Shown here: one piece after another, positions 1 through 7,988 of the stretch
How positions within the stretch are numbered: position 1 is the stretch's first letter
Layout of the letters: every line of letters starts with the position of its first letter
From: Candidatus Poribacteria bacterium
Lineage (GTDB): Bacteria > Abyssobacteria > SURF-5
NCBI GenBank assembly: GCA_016215705.1
Contig: JACRIR010000098.1
Span: 1-26,067, forward strand
Length of the DNA stretch: 26,067 nucleotides
Reading direction: 5' to 3'
Notes under the pieces: model-generated
The model's database searches: none
Seen by the model: the letters and a program-made list of their open reading frames with translations, nothing else
Told to the model about the DNA's origin: nothing
Made by a program: the position numbers and the translations under genes

Positions 1-2
1 AC

Positions 3-83
3 TCACCCTTAGTGCCTCCTTTGAAAGAGACGGCGGCAAGGATCACCGACGAACTGCAATGCCGGAACAGTGATCCAAGGTGA
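3..83 (+). CDS. possible 3' end of an upstream gene
   Basis: An open frame enters from the left edge and ends at a TGA at 81-83. It reads as a charged, proline-containing tail (SPLVPPLKETAARITDELQC and then a few residues). The other two plus-strand frames close earlier (at 10-12 and 71-73). Codon choice looks like the neighbouring genes, but 26 codons is too short to assign a family. If it is real, it would lie directly upstream of the short-chain dehydrogenase, about 100 bases before its start. It could equally be chance. Confidence 0.3.
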   Translation, partial: SPLVPPLKETAARITDELQCRNSDPR

Positions 84-182
84 GTGATGACGAAGCCATC
101 TGAGGGAAACAACGAAATTGCCTGTTCGGGAACGCGATGCGCTTGAGGGAAATTCATGTTGGGTTCTTGGGGGGATATGAAA

Positions 183-1025
183 ATGGGTTTACTTGCGGGG
201 AAGGTTGCAGTTGTTACCGGCTCCGGCGGCGGCATAGGGCGATGCCATGCTCTTGCGCTGGCCAAGGAAGGCGCAAGTGTGGTCGTAAATGATGTTGGAG
301 GGGACCGCAGCGGCTCCGGCGCAGGCAAATCGATGGCCGACAAAGTTGTAGACGAGATCAAGTCTATGGACAGGCAAGCCGTGGCAAACTATGACAGCGT
401 GGCCACGATGGAAGGCGGCAGAAGAATAGTGAAGACTGCGCTTGAGGCATTTGGGCAACTCGACATCCTTGTCAACAATGCCGGCATCTTGCGGGACAAG
501 ACTCTGCTCAAGATGGATGAAGCTATGTGGGACGCCGTGATCGCGGTGCATCTCAAGGGAACATTCGCATGCACTCATGCCGCCGCGACCGTGATGAAGG
601 ACCAGGGGCGGGGCGGCCGGATCATCAATACGAGCTCGACATCGGGACTGCTCGGTATGTTCGGCCAGTCAAACTACGCTGCGGCAAAGGCCGGCATTGC
701 CGGATTCACCCGCGTATGCGCGCTTGAATTGACAAAGTACGATATCAGCGTGAACGCAATTGTCCCGATTGCCAAAACCCGGATGACTGAGGACCTTCCC
801 AGATATGCGGACCTGAAGGAAGGCGAGCTCGACCCTTCTCACATCTCGCCGGTGGTCGTGTTTCTAGCCTCTGACCTCGGGAAAGACATAAGCGGAAAGT
901 TCTTCTTGATTCGCGGGCCGCACATTTCCGCCATGGAAATCAAGACCACCGAGGGCGTCAAAAAGAACGGCATGTGGACGCCCAAAGAAATCGCGGCAAA
1001 CATTGACAAGATCATGGGTTGGTGA
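183..1025 (+). CDS. SDR-family (3R)-hydroxyacyl-CoA dehydrogenase-like oxidoreductase
   Basis: A short-chain dehydrogenase/reductase with the N-terminal Rossmann motif TGSGGGIG, the NNAG motif, and the catalytic Ser152 / Tyr165 / Lys169 set (YAAAK). The stretch VVVNDVGGDRSGSGAGKS is characteristic of the hydroxyacyl-CoA dehydrogenase domain of multifunctional enzyme type 2, so NAD-dependent oxidation of a (3R)-hydroxyacyl-CoA is likely. Exact substrate is inference. At about 280 residues it is slightly longer than FabG-type SDRs, with a C-terminal extension that ends in a helix. Start choice: ATG 183 gives the family-typical beginning MGLLAGKVAVVTG and has a GGGGGG tract 8 bases upstream. In-frame ATGs at 156 (GAGGGA upstream) and 177 are alternatives. 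Downstream lie a TetR gene and acyl-CoA genes, which fits a role in fatty-acid metabolism, although a hairpin and a promoter separate it from them. Confidence 0.88.
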   Translation: MGLLAGKVAVVTGSGGGIGRCHALALAKEGASVVVNDVGGDRSGSGAGKSMADKVVDEIKSMDRQAVANYDSVATMEGGRRIVKTALEAFGQLDILVNNAGILRDKTLLKMDEAMWDAVIAVHLKGTFACTHAAATVMKDQGRGGRIINTSSTSGLLGMFGQSNYAAAKAGIAGFTRVCALELTKYDISVNAIVPIAKTRMTEDLPRYADLKEGELDPSHISPVVVFLASDLGKDISGKFFLIRGPHISAMEIKTTEGVKKNGMWTPKEIAANIDKIMGW

Positions 1026-1048
1026 ACCCGGGATGTGAAAGGGCGCCG

Positions 1049-1089
1049 GAAAATCGGGGACACGATGTCGCATCGTGTCCCCGATTTTC
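1049..1089. repeat. perfect 19-bp inverted repeat (dispersed palindrome, copy A)
   Basis: The arms 1049-1067 and 1071-1089 are perfect reverse complements around a 3-base loop (TCG). Each arm has a central GGGGACACGATG / CATCGTGTCCCC block with AAAATC / GATTTT at the outside. The same core recurs at 21962-21988, 22170-22207 and 25171-25207, so this is a dispersed element and not a one-off hairpin. Placed 24 bases after the SDR stop and before the tetR promoter, it could also work as a bidirectional terminator, since the GC stem is edged by A4 and T4. Length and symmetry resemble REP-type palindromes. Confidence 0.85.
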
Positions 1090-1222
1090 TGAGGCGTGAT
1101 TCATCGCGCCCAATATGTGTTGTTTGGCTGCGGCCATGCAGCGATGTTCTCTCCGCGGCAAGAGCTCGCTTAGCGCTCATGTGCGCATCCGCCGTGGATA
1201 AGAAGCGGGCGGCATTTTTCCC

Positions 1223-1251
1223 TTGACAGAAACGGATGGCAAGTATATTAT
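1223..1251 (+). promoter_or_regulatory. sigma-70-type promoter of the tetR–acyl-CoA operon
   Basis: A consensus -35 box TTGACA (1223-1228), a 17-base spacer and a -10 box TATTAT (1246-1251). Transcription would begin around 1258, about 55 bases before the tetR ATG. The palindromic operator at 1255-1277 covers the expected start point. Confidence 0.85.
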
Positions 1252-1254
1252 TTA

Positions 1255-1277
1255 ATTGATTGACCCAATCAGTCAAT
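1255..1277. promoter_or_regulatory. palindromic operator, probable TetR-family binding site
   Basis: A 23-bp imperfect palindrome centred on 1266. ATTGA (1255-1259) mirrors TCAAT (1273-1277), and TGA (1261-1263) mirrors TCA (1269-1271). Size and half-site style are typical for TetR/AcrR dimers. It begins 3 bases after the -10 box, so a bound dimer would block initiation. The regulator is encoded immediately downstream, which suggests autorepression relieved by an acyl-CoA or related ligand; that last point is inferred from the neighbouring genes. Confidence 0.75.
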
Positions 1278-1311
1278 AGATCGCCCCGACGAAAGGGAGG
1301 CTCACTTCTAC

Positions 1312-2019
1312 ATGTCGCGCAGAATAGCGGCGCAAGACCGGGTTGCAGAGATCGTGAAGGCCGCCATCAGTGTGTTTTGTCGAAAGGGATTTCGACAGGC
1401 GCAAATGAGCGAGATTGCTTCAGAGGCGGGGGTGTCCCACGGAACGCTCTATACCTATTTTGCCAGTAAGGAACACTTGTTCAGCTACGTGATGGAGAAC
1501 GGCGCTCCCGGGGAGGGGAAATCCATGCCTCCCCCTGAGGCATCGTCGGCCCGGAGCGAACGAGATTTGCTTGAGATACTCAAGAAAGTTCTCAGGAAAG
1601 AGTGCCGGTTGAAAACTGTGGAGAAGTTTCTTCGGCGAAAACGCAGTGACGTCGACATGGCAAGCGAAATTCGGGAGATAATGGAAGAGTGGTGGGATAT
1701 AATGGAGCGAAATCGAGTGCAGATTGCCATCCTCGACAAGTCACAGGTGGAATTCCCTGAACTGTCAGAAATCTACGACAAGTACGGGCGGCGTGGTCTC
1801 GCGGACCGGGTCGAGGTCTATCTGAGCGACCGCAGCCGATTAGGTTTGCTTCGTCCGGTGAACTCGATCACGGGCGCTGCTCATTTGATGCAGAGTTCAT
1901 TGTCCCTGTTTTCATGGAAGCAGTTGATCAAGGACCGTTTGCCTGCTCTCGCGAAAGCGGAGGTGTTGCCGGACTTGATCGCAATCTTTACGCACGGATT
2001 GATACAAGAACAATCGTGA
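1312..2019 (+). CDS. TetR/AcrR-family transcriptional regulator
   Basis: A 235-residue protein with the classic N-terminal TetR helix-turn-helix: a helix around residues 12-25, then MSEIASEAGVSHGTLYTYF and SKEHLF at about residues 33-55. The remainder is a mostly helical ligand-binding/dimerisation region with no recognisable specific subfamily. The start ATG 1312 has an AAGGGAGG ribosome site about 11 bases upstream. It is the first gene of an operon with acyl-CoA synthetase (33-base gap) and acyl-CoA dehydrogenase, so a regulator of fatty-acid use in the style of FadR/PsrA is the likely role. The promoter carries a palindrome suitable for its own binding. Confidence 0.9.
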   Translation: MSRRIAAQDRVAEIVKAAISVFCRKGFRQAQMSEIASEAGVSHGTLYTYFASKEHLFSYVMENGAPGEGKSMPPPEASSARSERDLLEILKKVLRKECRLKTVEKFLRRKRSDVDMASEIREIMEEWWDIMERNRVQIAILDKSQVEFPELSEIYDKYGRRGLADRVEVYLSDRSRLGLLRPVNSITGAAHLMQSSLSLFSWKQLIKDRLPALAKAEVLPDLIAIFTHGLIQEQS

Positions 2020-2052
2020 AAGAAGGGAGAAATCCAGGAAGGATTTGGAGGT

Positions 2053-3666
2053 ATGATAATAGAAGATTTTACAGTTGAAACCGTTGAGATTGGAGGCTAT
2101 CCGATTCAAACCTTCAAGAAACGTTTCCGGAATGTTTGGGAGATGTTTTCCAAATGCGCCACTGCTTTTGAGAATGAAATCTTCCTGGTCGAGGAACAAA
2201 ACCGGCTCACTTTCCGGCAAACGGCGGAGATGGTAGCCGGCATGGCTGCAAATATAAAGGCGAAAACGGGCGTGAGCAAAGGCGACCATGTCGGAATCTT
2301 GATGGAGAATTCCATCCGCTTCATAATCACTTTCTGGGCCATCCAGAACCTGGGAGCGACAGCAGTCGTTTTCAATACCCGCCTGGCAGTTCCTGAACTG
2401 GAGCGACAGCTTCACTTTTCGGACCTGAAAGTACTGTTTTCTTCACCGCTCTTGTCAACAAAAATAGAAGAGATTCCTTCCGGTTCCCTTAGCTTCGGGC
2501 AGATCGTGTTCGGAGACGGCTGGCAGGAAGAGCTTTCCGGAAAGTCCCGAACAAATCCACCGGACGGAATTTCCGAGGACGACACGGCCCTCATTCTTTT
2601 CACTTCCGGGACGGCGGGAACGCCGAAAGGGGTAATGATTACTCATCGGAACATCATTACCAGCGCTCTCAAGGCGATGCGTATTATCTCTCAATACCCA
2701 GCTTTAAATGAGGCCGGACCGCAGAAAACATTGATTGCCGCTCCTCTTTTCCACGTCCTGGCGTTGCAGGAGCAAATGATGTCGGCGTTGGTTCTCGGCC
2801 GAGGTTGTGTTCTGCTTTCCTCCTTCAATCCGCAGGAAGTCGTGGACCTCCTAAAGCGTGAACGGGTCAGCATGATGGCGGGAACACCGACAATGTATTG
2901 GCTGCTACTCAATAGGACCCCCCTTCGCGAGGCGAATCTGGACAGCATCAGACTGATTACTTACGGCGGGGCTCCCATGCCACCGGACCTATTGAAGGAA
3001 CTCCGCCAAACTTTTCCCGGTGTAATATGTCTGAATGGATATGGTTTGACGGAAGCCTCTGTCATCAGCACGCTCCAGGATCGTTCCAGCGAACTTCACC
3101 CTACATCAGTAGGCAAGCCGAATTTGTGTTCCGAAGTCAAGATTGTCGATCTTGCCAACGGGGGAGAGTTGGGTGTGAATGCCGTGGGTGAATTGGCGGT
3201 GCGGGGCGCGTTAGTCTCAAAGGGATATTATAAGTTGCCGGAGGAGACTGCCAGGGTATATCGGAACGGCTGGTTCTACACGGGGGACATGGCATACCAG
3301 GACTCCGATGGATTTCTCTATGTTGTAGGGCGAACACGTGAGATGATCAACCGCGGAGGGGAAAACGTATATCCTGTCGAAGTGGAAAATGTCCTTCATC
3401 TCCATCCCAAGATTCTGGATGTCGCGGTTTTTGGATTGCCTGACCCTGTTATGGGCAGTGCGGTTGCTTGCGCGGTTGTCCCCAGGCCGGACACCGAAGA
3501 GATCAGCGTGAATGAAATAAGGGAGTTTTGCACAGGCCAACTGGCCGATTACAAGATTCCCCGAAAAGTCTTCATTGTATCGGATTTGCCGAAAAACCCG
3601 GGTGGGAAGGTGATCAAAAAGAAACTTATTGAAGAGTTCACAGAGGCAGCAAACTCCGACAAATGA
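2053..3666 (+). CDS. AMP-dependent acyl-CoA synthetase/ligase (FadD-like)
   Basis: A 537-residue member of the ANL superfamily that activates a carboxylic acid with ATP through an acyl-adenylate and transfers it to CoA. The phosphate-binding motif LFTSGTAGTPKG lies at residues 182-193, the GYGLTEAS motif follows in the middle, and the hinge/A8 region reads VGRTREMINRGGENVYP. The C-terminal catalytic lysine is Lys519 in PGGKVIKKK. Length fits medium/long-chain or aromatic acyl-CoA ligases; chain preference cannot be read. Ribosome site candidates are AAGGA near 2039 and GGAGG just before the ATG. It lies between the TetR gene and an acyl-CoA dehydrogenase, so it probably supplies the first step of the operon's pathway. 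Confidence 0.92.
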   Translation: MIIEDFTVETVEIGGYPIQTFKKRFRNVWEMFSKCATAFENEIFLVEEQNRLTFRQTAEMVAGMAANIKAKTGVSKGDHVGILMENSIRFIITFWAIQNLGATAVVFNTRLAVPELERQLHFSDLKVLFSSPLLSTKIEEIPSGSLSFGQIVFGDGWQEELSGKSRTNPPDGISEDDTALILFTSGTAGTPKGVMITHRNIITSALKAMRIISQYPALNEAGPQKTLIAAPLFHVLALQEQMMSALVLGRGCVLLSSFNPQEVVDLLKRERVSMMAGTPTMYWLLLNRTPLREANLDSIRLITYGGAPMPPDLLKELRQTFPGVICLNGYGLTEASVISTLQDRSSELHPTSVGKPNLCSEVKIVDLANGGELGVNAVGELAVRGALVSKGYYKLPEETARVYRNGWFYTGDMAYQDSDGFLYVVGRTREMINRGGENVYPVEVENVLHLHPKILDVAVFGLPDPVMGSAVACAVVPRPDTEEISVNEIREFCTGQLADYKIPRKVFIVSDLPKNPGGKVIKKKLIEEFTEAANSDK

Positions 3667-3768
3667 AAAAACGAAGCGGCTCCGATGAAAAGAAACCGAG
3701 TTATGTCCATGAAAATCACGATAAGAATTCACCAAATCCGCAATGAGGAACGGAAAGGAAGATGAACA

Positions 3769-4926
3769 ATGGACTTTCAACTGACTGAAGAACAAACAAT
3801 CTTCAAGAAGATGGTGCATGATTTTGCGGATGAACGCATTGCTCCGCTGGTTGACACCTGGGAGAGAGAAGGCGTTGCAATGGATCAAAAGCTCATCTCC
3901 GAGTATGCGGAACGGGGATTATTGGGGATTACCATTCCCGAGCAGTATGGTGGCGCAGGATTAGCGGCGTTTGACGCCATTCTGGCCATGGAAGAGTTGG
4001 CGCGAGTGAGCACTATCGCGTCCGGGCCCGTGTTTGAAAGCAGTTTCGGACCGATCCGGGTAGTGGAGCAGTTTGGCACCGAAGAACAAAAGCGACGCTT
4101 CATACCTCCTTGCTGTAAAGGCGAGAAATTCATGTCTATCGGCATGACTGAACCCGGCGCAGGCTCGGCGCTGACCGATCTAACGACCCGCGCCGTCCTT
4201 GAAGGGGACCATTACGTCGTGAATGGCCAAAAAAGGTTCATTTCCGGAGGAGGCCATTCGGATTTGTATATGGTCTATGTTAGGCTGAGTGAAAAGAAAG
4301 GACACAAGGGGATCGGCGGGCTGGTGATTGAAAAAGGCGCACCGGGATTCAGTTTCGGGAAACAGGAAGAGTTCATGGGACTTCGCGGGATGCCGAGTTG
4401 CGATTTAATTTTTGAAGACTGCATCGTGCCGAAGGAGAACCTGGTCATTCCTGAAGGCGGTTTCGCCAATCTGATGCAGGCTTTCTGTGTCGAGCGTTGC
4501 GGGAATGCCACTCAATCCCTCGGAATTGCATGGGGCGCCCTGGAAGCGGCCAAGAAGTATTCACAGGAGAGAGTTGCTTTCGGCAAGCCCATCTGTGAAT
4601 TTCAAGGCGTTCAATTCCTTCTGGCCGACATGGCCATGAAGGTCGAGGCAGCCAGGCTGCTGATATACCGGGCGGCTGTCAATGCCGGCATCGGATTGCC
4701 TTCAATATTCGAATCGTCCGTGGCCAAGTGTTTCGCCAACGAAATGGCCAAAGAGGTCACCGACATGGCGCTCCAGGTCTTTGGGGGTTATGGCTATTCC
4801 AAAGAGTATCCGATTGAGCGAATGCTGCGGGACAGCCGAGGCTGGCCGGTCGCGGGAGGCACCGTGCAAATGCAGCGGATAAACATAGCGGGCGCCATGC
4901 TGGGAAGACGGTTCAACCAAAGATAA
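3769..4926 (+). CDS. acyl-CoA dehydrogenase, FAD-dependent
   Basis: A 385-residue acyl-CoA dehydrogenase that introduces the alpha-beta double bond into an acyl-CoA, passing electrons to an electron-transfer flavoprotein. Family signatures are visible: MTEPGAGSALTDL (FAD/substrate contact), QERVAFGKPICEFQGVQF, and FGGYGYSKEYPIERMLRD near the C-terminus. At the usual catalytic position (YEGT in many family members) the sequence is AGGT, with Gly363. A Glu242 in FCVERCGNA instead matches the alternative catalytic position used by isovaleryl-CoA and long-chain acyl-CoA dehydrogenases. The start ATG 3769 has GGAAG upstream. A 102-base gap separates it from the synthetase gene; no separate promoter was found there. 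Confidence 0.92.
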   Translation: MDFQLTEEQTIFKKMVHDFADERIAPLVDTWEREGVAMDQKLISEYAERGLLGITIPEQYGGAGLAAFDAILAMEELARVSTIASGPVFESSFGPIRVVEQFGTEEQKRRFIPPCCKGEKFMSIGMTEPGAGSALTDLTTRAVLEGDHYVVNGQKRFISGGGHSDLYMVYVRLSEKKGHKGIGGLVIEKGAPGFSFGKQEEFMGLRGMPSCDLIFEDCIVPKENLVIPEGGFANLMQAFCVERCGNATQSLGIAWGALEAAKKYSQERVAFGKPICEFQGVQFLLADMAMKVEAARLLIYRAAVNAGIGLPSIFESSVAKCFANEMAKEVTDMALQVFGGYGYSKEYPIERMLRDSRGWPVAGGTVQMQRINIAGAMLGRRFNQR

Positions 4927-4935
4927 CAGGCAAGA

Positions 4936-4949
4936 TCACCGGGCGGTGA
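4936..4949. terminator. weak hairpin between convergent genes
   Basis: TCACC (4936-4940) pairs with GGTGA (4945-4949) around a 4-base loop, 9 bases after the acyl-CoA dehydrogenase stop and before the end of the convergent gene. There is no T-run, so any terminator role is weakly supported. Confidence 0.2.
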
Positions 4950-4964
4950 GCCGGCGAGAATGCG

Positions 4965-5807
4965 TCAAAGCTTTTCAACCACGGCGTCGAGGTCGCGTTT
5001 TTGCTTCTTATCGAGTTCCTTGAAAGGGAACCGGCAGCCAAAGTTGAAGCTGCGTTTCAACATGAGATATTTTAGCGCAGGGATTCCGCCATATCCCTTG
5101 ATTGCGTCCCTCAGCATGTTGATTTCCCGCTGAATCTCCTCCGTGGGAGTATTCCAGAGCGCGACAAATGGTTCGGGATATACGTTTCCCAGGGCCGAGA
5201 TGAAGCCATTCGCGCCGAGCGATTTGGCGTTCATGACGAAGTGATCGCCTCCGGCGAAAACGTCGAATGTCCTGCCGAACGAAGACACTATTTTGGCGAT
5301 TCTCTCCTCGTTTGCAGAACTGTCCTTTATTCCGGCAATCAGCTTGCGGTCGGCCATGACCTTCAGCGCGGAGATGCTGATTTCGTTATTTGAGTACTTC
5401 GGAATGTTGTAGCAGTATATAGGAACTCCGCTGTGCTTACGCGCGAACTCATAGAAGTCGATTATCTCATCGTCCGTGAACGGGTAGTAGATTGGCGGCG
5501 GAAGGAAAATGCCGTCGGCGCCTTTGTCGGAAACGAACCGGCAAAGCTCGGCCATGGAGTCGGCGTCTGTTTCCCACGGACAGCACAAGACTGTCGCCCG
5601 GGCCGCGCATGCCTCTATTACCGTCGCGAAGAGATGCTTCTTTTCCGATAAGCTCAAGTAGAGGAATTCGCCGGTGGTTCCAGCCGGGCAGATTCCTCTG
5701 ACACCCGCTTTGATGAGAAACTCGACGTGTGCCCGAATGGCGGCGGTGTCGAGAATTCCCTTATTGAAAGGTGTCAGGTTCGCAACATAGATTCCCTTGT
5801 CTTTCAT
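4965..5807 (-). CDS. dihydrodipicolinate synthase / N-acetylneuraminate lyase family aldolase
   Basis: A 280-residue TIM-barrel class I aldolase of the DapA/NanA superfamily. The Schiff-base lysine is Lys161 in AGIKDSS, the assisting tyrosine is Tyr133 in YCYNIP, and the substrate-carboxylate loop GTTGEF follows the second strand. These positions match E. coli DapA numbering closely. The superfamily covers lysine biosynthesis and several keto-acid lyases; nothing in the neighbourhood points to lysine genes, so the exact reaction is left open. The gene stands alone, convergent with the acyl-CoA operon and divergent from cca. The start ATG has a purine-rich AAAGGGAAAGAGAG stretch upstream and an extended -10 promoter further up. 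Confidence 0.85.
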   Translation of the reverse strand: MKDKGIYVANLTPFNKGILDTAAIRAHVEFLIKAGVRGICPAGTTGEFLYLSLSEKKHLFATVIEACAARATVLCCPWETDADSMAELCRFVSDKGADGIFLPPPIYYPFTDDEIIDFYEFARKHSGVPIYCYNIPKYSNNEISISALKVMADRKLIAGIKDSSANEERIAKIVSSFGRTFDVFAGGDHFVMNAKSLGANGFISALGNVYPEPFVALWNTPTEEIQREINMLRDAIKGYGGIPALKYLMLKRSFNFGCRFPFKELDKKQKRDLDAVVEKL

Positions 5808-5849
5808 TTGTCTCTCTTTCCCTTTTTGCCGCGACTTTTTCCAAGACAG

Positions 5850-5858
5850 ATTATAGCA
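5850..5858 (-). promoter_or_regulatory. extended -10 promoter of the aldolase gene
   Basis: Reading the minus strand, TGC-TATAAT occupies 5858-5850, a consensus -10 with the TG extension. A -35 box at the proper distance is poor (TATCAC), as is common with extended -10 promoters. The surrounding 13-mer TCTGCTATAATCT is identical to that in the pabB promoter. Confidence 0.65.
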
Positions 5859-5898
5859 GATCGGTCTTCGGAGTGATACTTTAGGGGCGTACGACTGC

Positions 5899-5927
5899 TT
5901 GACATTTGGGGGGGCTGTCTATAACAT
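5899..5927 (+). promoter_or_regulatory. probable promoter of the cca–nadD–yqeK operon
   Basis: A -35 TTGACA (5899-5904) is followed at 17 bases by TAACAT (5922-5927); an overlapping TATAAC (5920-5925) sits at 15 bases. The -35 is perfect, the -10 is moderate. It faces away from the aldolase promoter, giving a compact divergent control region of about 145 bases. Confidence 0.55.
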
Positions 5928-5953
5928 GAAGGGAGAAAGCGGTCTTAACGAAG

Positions 5954-7354
5954 GTGAGAAGAGAATTGCCGAAATTCCAGACAGAATATCGTATTCCGAG
6001 TCCTGTTCTCAGGGTCTTCGAGGCGTTTGAGGCTGAAGGAATAATAATATACCTCGTCGGCGGAACCGTGCGTGAGATTCTGCGCAAATGCGCAGAAGGA
6101 CTAAGCGATTTTGATTTTGCAACGCCGACCTCCGTGGAAGATACCGCGAGAATTCTCCGGAAGGCCGGAGTGCGGCCCATTCCCATCGGCCCCCAGTTCG
6201 GAACCATGGGGGCGTTTATCGATAACCTGAAAATCGACATAACCACGTTCAGGCGCGGTGAAGAATACGAGCCTCGTTCCCGCCATCCGCAGGTCGATTT
6301 CGGAGGAACCATCGAGGAGGACTTGCGGCGCCGTGATTTCTGCATGAACGCGATCGCGATGACGAAGTCGGGAGAGATAATCGACCCGTTTGACGGCATG
6401 CGAGACATCGAGAATAAGCACATCTCCGTTCCCGGAGACGCGGAGAAAACATTCAGTGATGATCCATTGCGCCTTTTGCGAGCGGCCCGTTTTGTCTCGC
6501 AACTCGGATACTCGGTTGTGCCGTCGGTCAAGAAGACGGCATTCAAGATGGCGTTTCTTATCACGGCGGTCTCACGCGAGCGCTGGAAAATGGAGATGGA
6601 CAAGCTGCTCATGGGCGAGAACGTTCATAAAGGGCTCGAGTACATGCTCGAAAGCGGCCTGATGGCTTTCATGATGCCTGAACTGACTGTGCTGAGGGGA
6701 TTCAATCAGACCGACGAGTACCATCACAAAGACGTGTGGGAGCACACCAAGCGCGCTCTCAATGCGTCTGTCAAGCAGCTCGATGTTCGGTGGGCTCTGC
6801 TATTGCATGACACAGGGAAACCCTACACGAAATCCATCGAAGACGGCCACGTGCACTTTTACCACCACGAGGTTGTCGGCGAAACACTTGCTCGAAGCAT
6901 AATGTTTCGGCTCAAATTCTCGAATGAACTGCGGAAAAAAGTCTCGGCGCTTGTCCTCAAGCATATGCGCCCGAACATGTATGATGACGACTGGAGCGAT
7001 TCCGCCGTGCGCAGGCTTGCAAAAGACGCTGAAGGCTACGTGTTCGATCTCATCAATCTTTCACGCGCCGATATAACCTCGATGCGGCCCGAAACCGTTC
7101 GTCGAGGGCTCTCGCGCCTCGACAAGCTCGAGCAGAGAATCAAAGGCGTGCTCGAAGAAGATTCAAAGCAGCCGTCGCTCCCGAAGGGGATGGGAAACGC
7201 GATTATGGAGCGGTTCGGAATTCCAGAGGGCCCGCAGGTGGGCGCATACATGGGCCGCCTCCATAAGGCGATCGAGGCGGGCAAGGTCGAGCCGGGCAGC
7301 GATTTCGAATACTATCTTAAGTTTCTGGAAGAAACAAAAGAACCGGGATGCTAA
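5954..7354 (+). CDS. cca: CCA tRNA nucleotidyltransferase with HD domain
   Basis: A 466-residue class II nucleotidyltransferase of the CCA-adding / poly(A) polymerase family. Near the N-terminus are LVGGTVREIL, the catalytic carboxylate motif DFDFATPT, the RRRDFCMNAIAM motif and DDPLRLLRAARF, followed by a C-terminal HD domain (HKDVWEHTKRA, LLHDTGKP, HHEVVGE). The role would be adding or repairing the 3' CCA of tRNAs; A-adding or poly(A) activity cannot be excluded from sequence. The start is uncertain: GTG 5954 has little space for a ribosome site, while an in-frame TTG at 5966 has AAGGTGA 8 bases upstream. It leads an operon with nadD (46 bases later) and yqeK. Confidence 0.9.
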   Translation: MRRELPKFQTEYRIPSPVLRVFEAFEAEGIIIYLVGGTVREILRKCAEGLSDFDFATPTSVEDTARILRKAGVRPIPIGPQFGTMGAFIDNLKIDITTFRRGEEYEPRSRHPQVDFGGTIEEDLRRRDFCMNAIAMTKSGEIIDPFDGMRDIENKHISVPGDAEKTFSDDPLRLLRAARFVSQLGYSVVPSVKKTAFKMAFLITAVSRERWKMEMDKLLMGENVHKGLEYMLESGLMAFMMPELTVLRGFNQTDEYHHKDVWEHTKRALNASVKQLDVRWALLLHDTGKPYTKSIEDGHVHFYHHEVVGETLARSIMFRLKFSNELRKKVSALVLKHMRPNMYDDDWSDSAVRRLAKDAEGYVFDLINLSRADITSMRPETVRRGLSRLDKLEQRIKGVLEEDSKQPSLPKGMGNAIMERFGIPEGPQVGAYMGRLHKAIEAGKVEPGSDFEYYLKFLEETKEPGC

Positions 7355-7400
7355 CTGCAAAGGCGCAGACCCGAGGCGCAAAGATCGTAAAGCAAGAAGA

Positions 7401-7985
7401 ATGAAAATCGGAATTCTTGGGGGTACGTTCGACCCGATCCACATCGGCCACCTGATAATCGCGGAGGAGGCGCTCTGGCAGTGTCGGCTGGATTCGGTGC
7501 TTTTCATGGTCACCGCGCATCCGCCTCACAAGAAGAGTCCGGAGGCTCCGGCAGAGGACAGATTCACGATGGTAGAATTGGCGCTCGAGGGTGAGCCGGC
7601 CTTCCGCCCATCGCGCCTCGAGATCGAGCGCGGCGGCAATTCTTACACCGTTCAAACGCTTAAGGAGTTGCACCGCTTGTATCCCGGCGCGGAGCACTAC
7701 TGGGTTGTCGGGGCGGACTCTGTGCTCGAATTTTCGACGTGGCAGAGTCCCGATGACGTGATTCAAATGGCCAACTTGATTGTGGTTCCCCGGCCCGGCT
7801 TCGATCTATCACAGACAGACCCGAAGCTGCAGGGCAAGACTCACGTGCTCCGGACTCCGGAGATCGCGGTGTCATCGACGATCATTCGCGCGCGGTTGCA
7901 CGAAGGAAAGCCCATCAGGTTCCTTGTTCCGGCGGCAGTCGAGCGGTATATACTCGAGCGGGGACTGTATTGCGTCGCAGGCTGA
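7401..7985 (+). CDS. nadD: nicotinate-nucleotide adenylyltransferase
   Basis: A 194-residue adenylyltransferase that makes nicotinic acid adenine dinucleotide from nicotinate mononucleotide and ATP in NAD biosynthesis. It begins with GILGGTFDPIHIGH, containing the (H/T)xGH nucleotide-binding motif, and ends with the SSTIIRARL motif and the family's C-terminal helix. Length is normal for NadD. It sits between cca and yqeK; pairing nadD with yqeK is common in bacteria. The yqeK start lies only 3 bases beyond the nadD stop. Confidence 0.93.
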   Translation: MKIGILGGTFDPIHIGHLIIAEEALWQCRLDSVLFMVTAHPPHKKSPEAPAEDRFTMVELALEGEPAFRPSRLEIERGGNSYTVQTLKELHRLYPGAEHYWVVGADSVLEFSTWQSPDDVIQMANLIVVPRPGFDLSQTDPKLQGKTHVLRTPEIAVSSTIIRARLHEGKPIRFLVPAAVERYILERGLYCVAG

Positions 7986-7988
7986 CAT

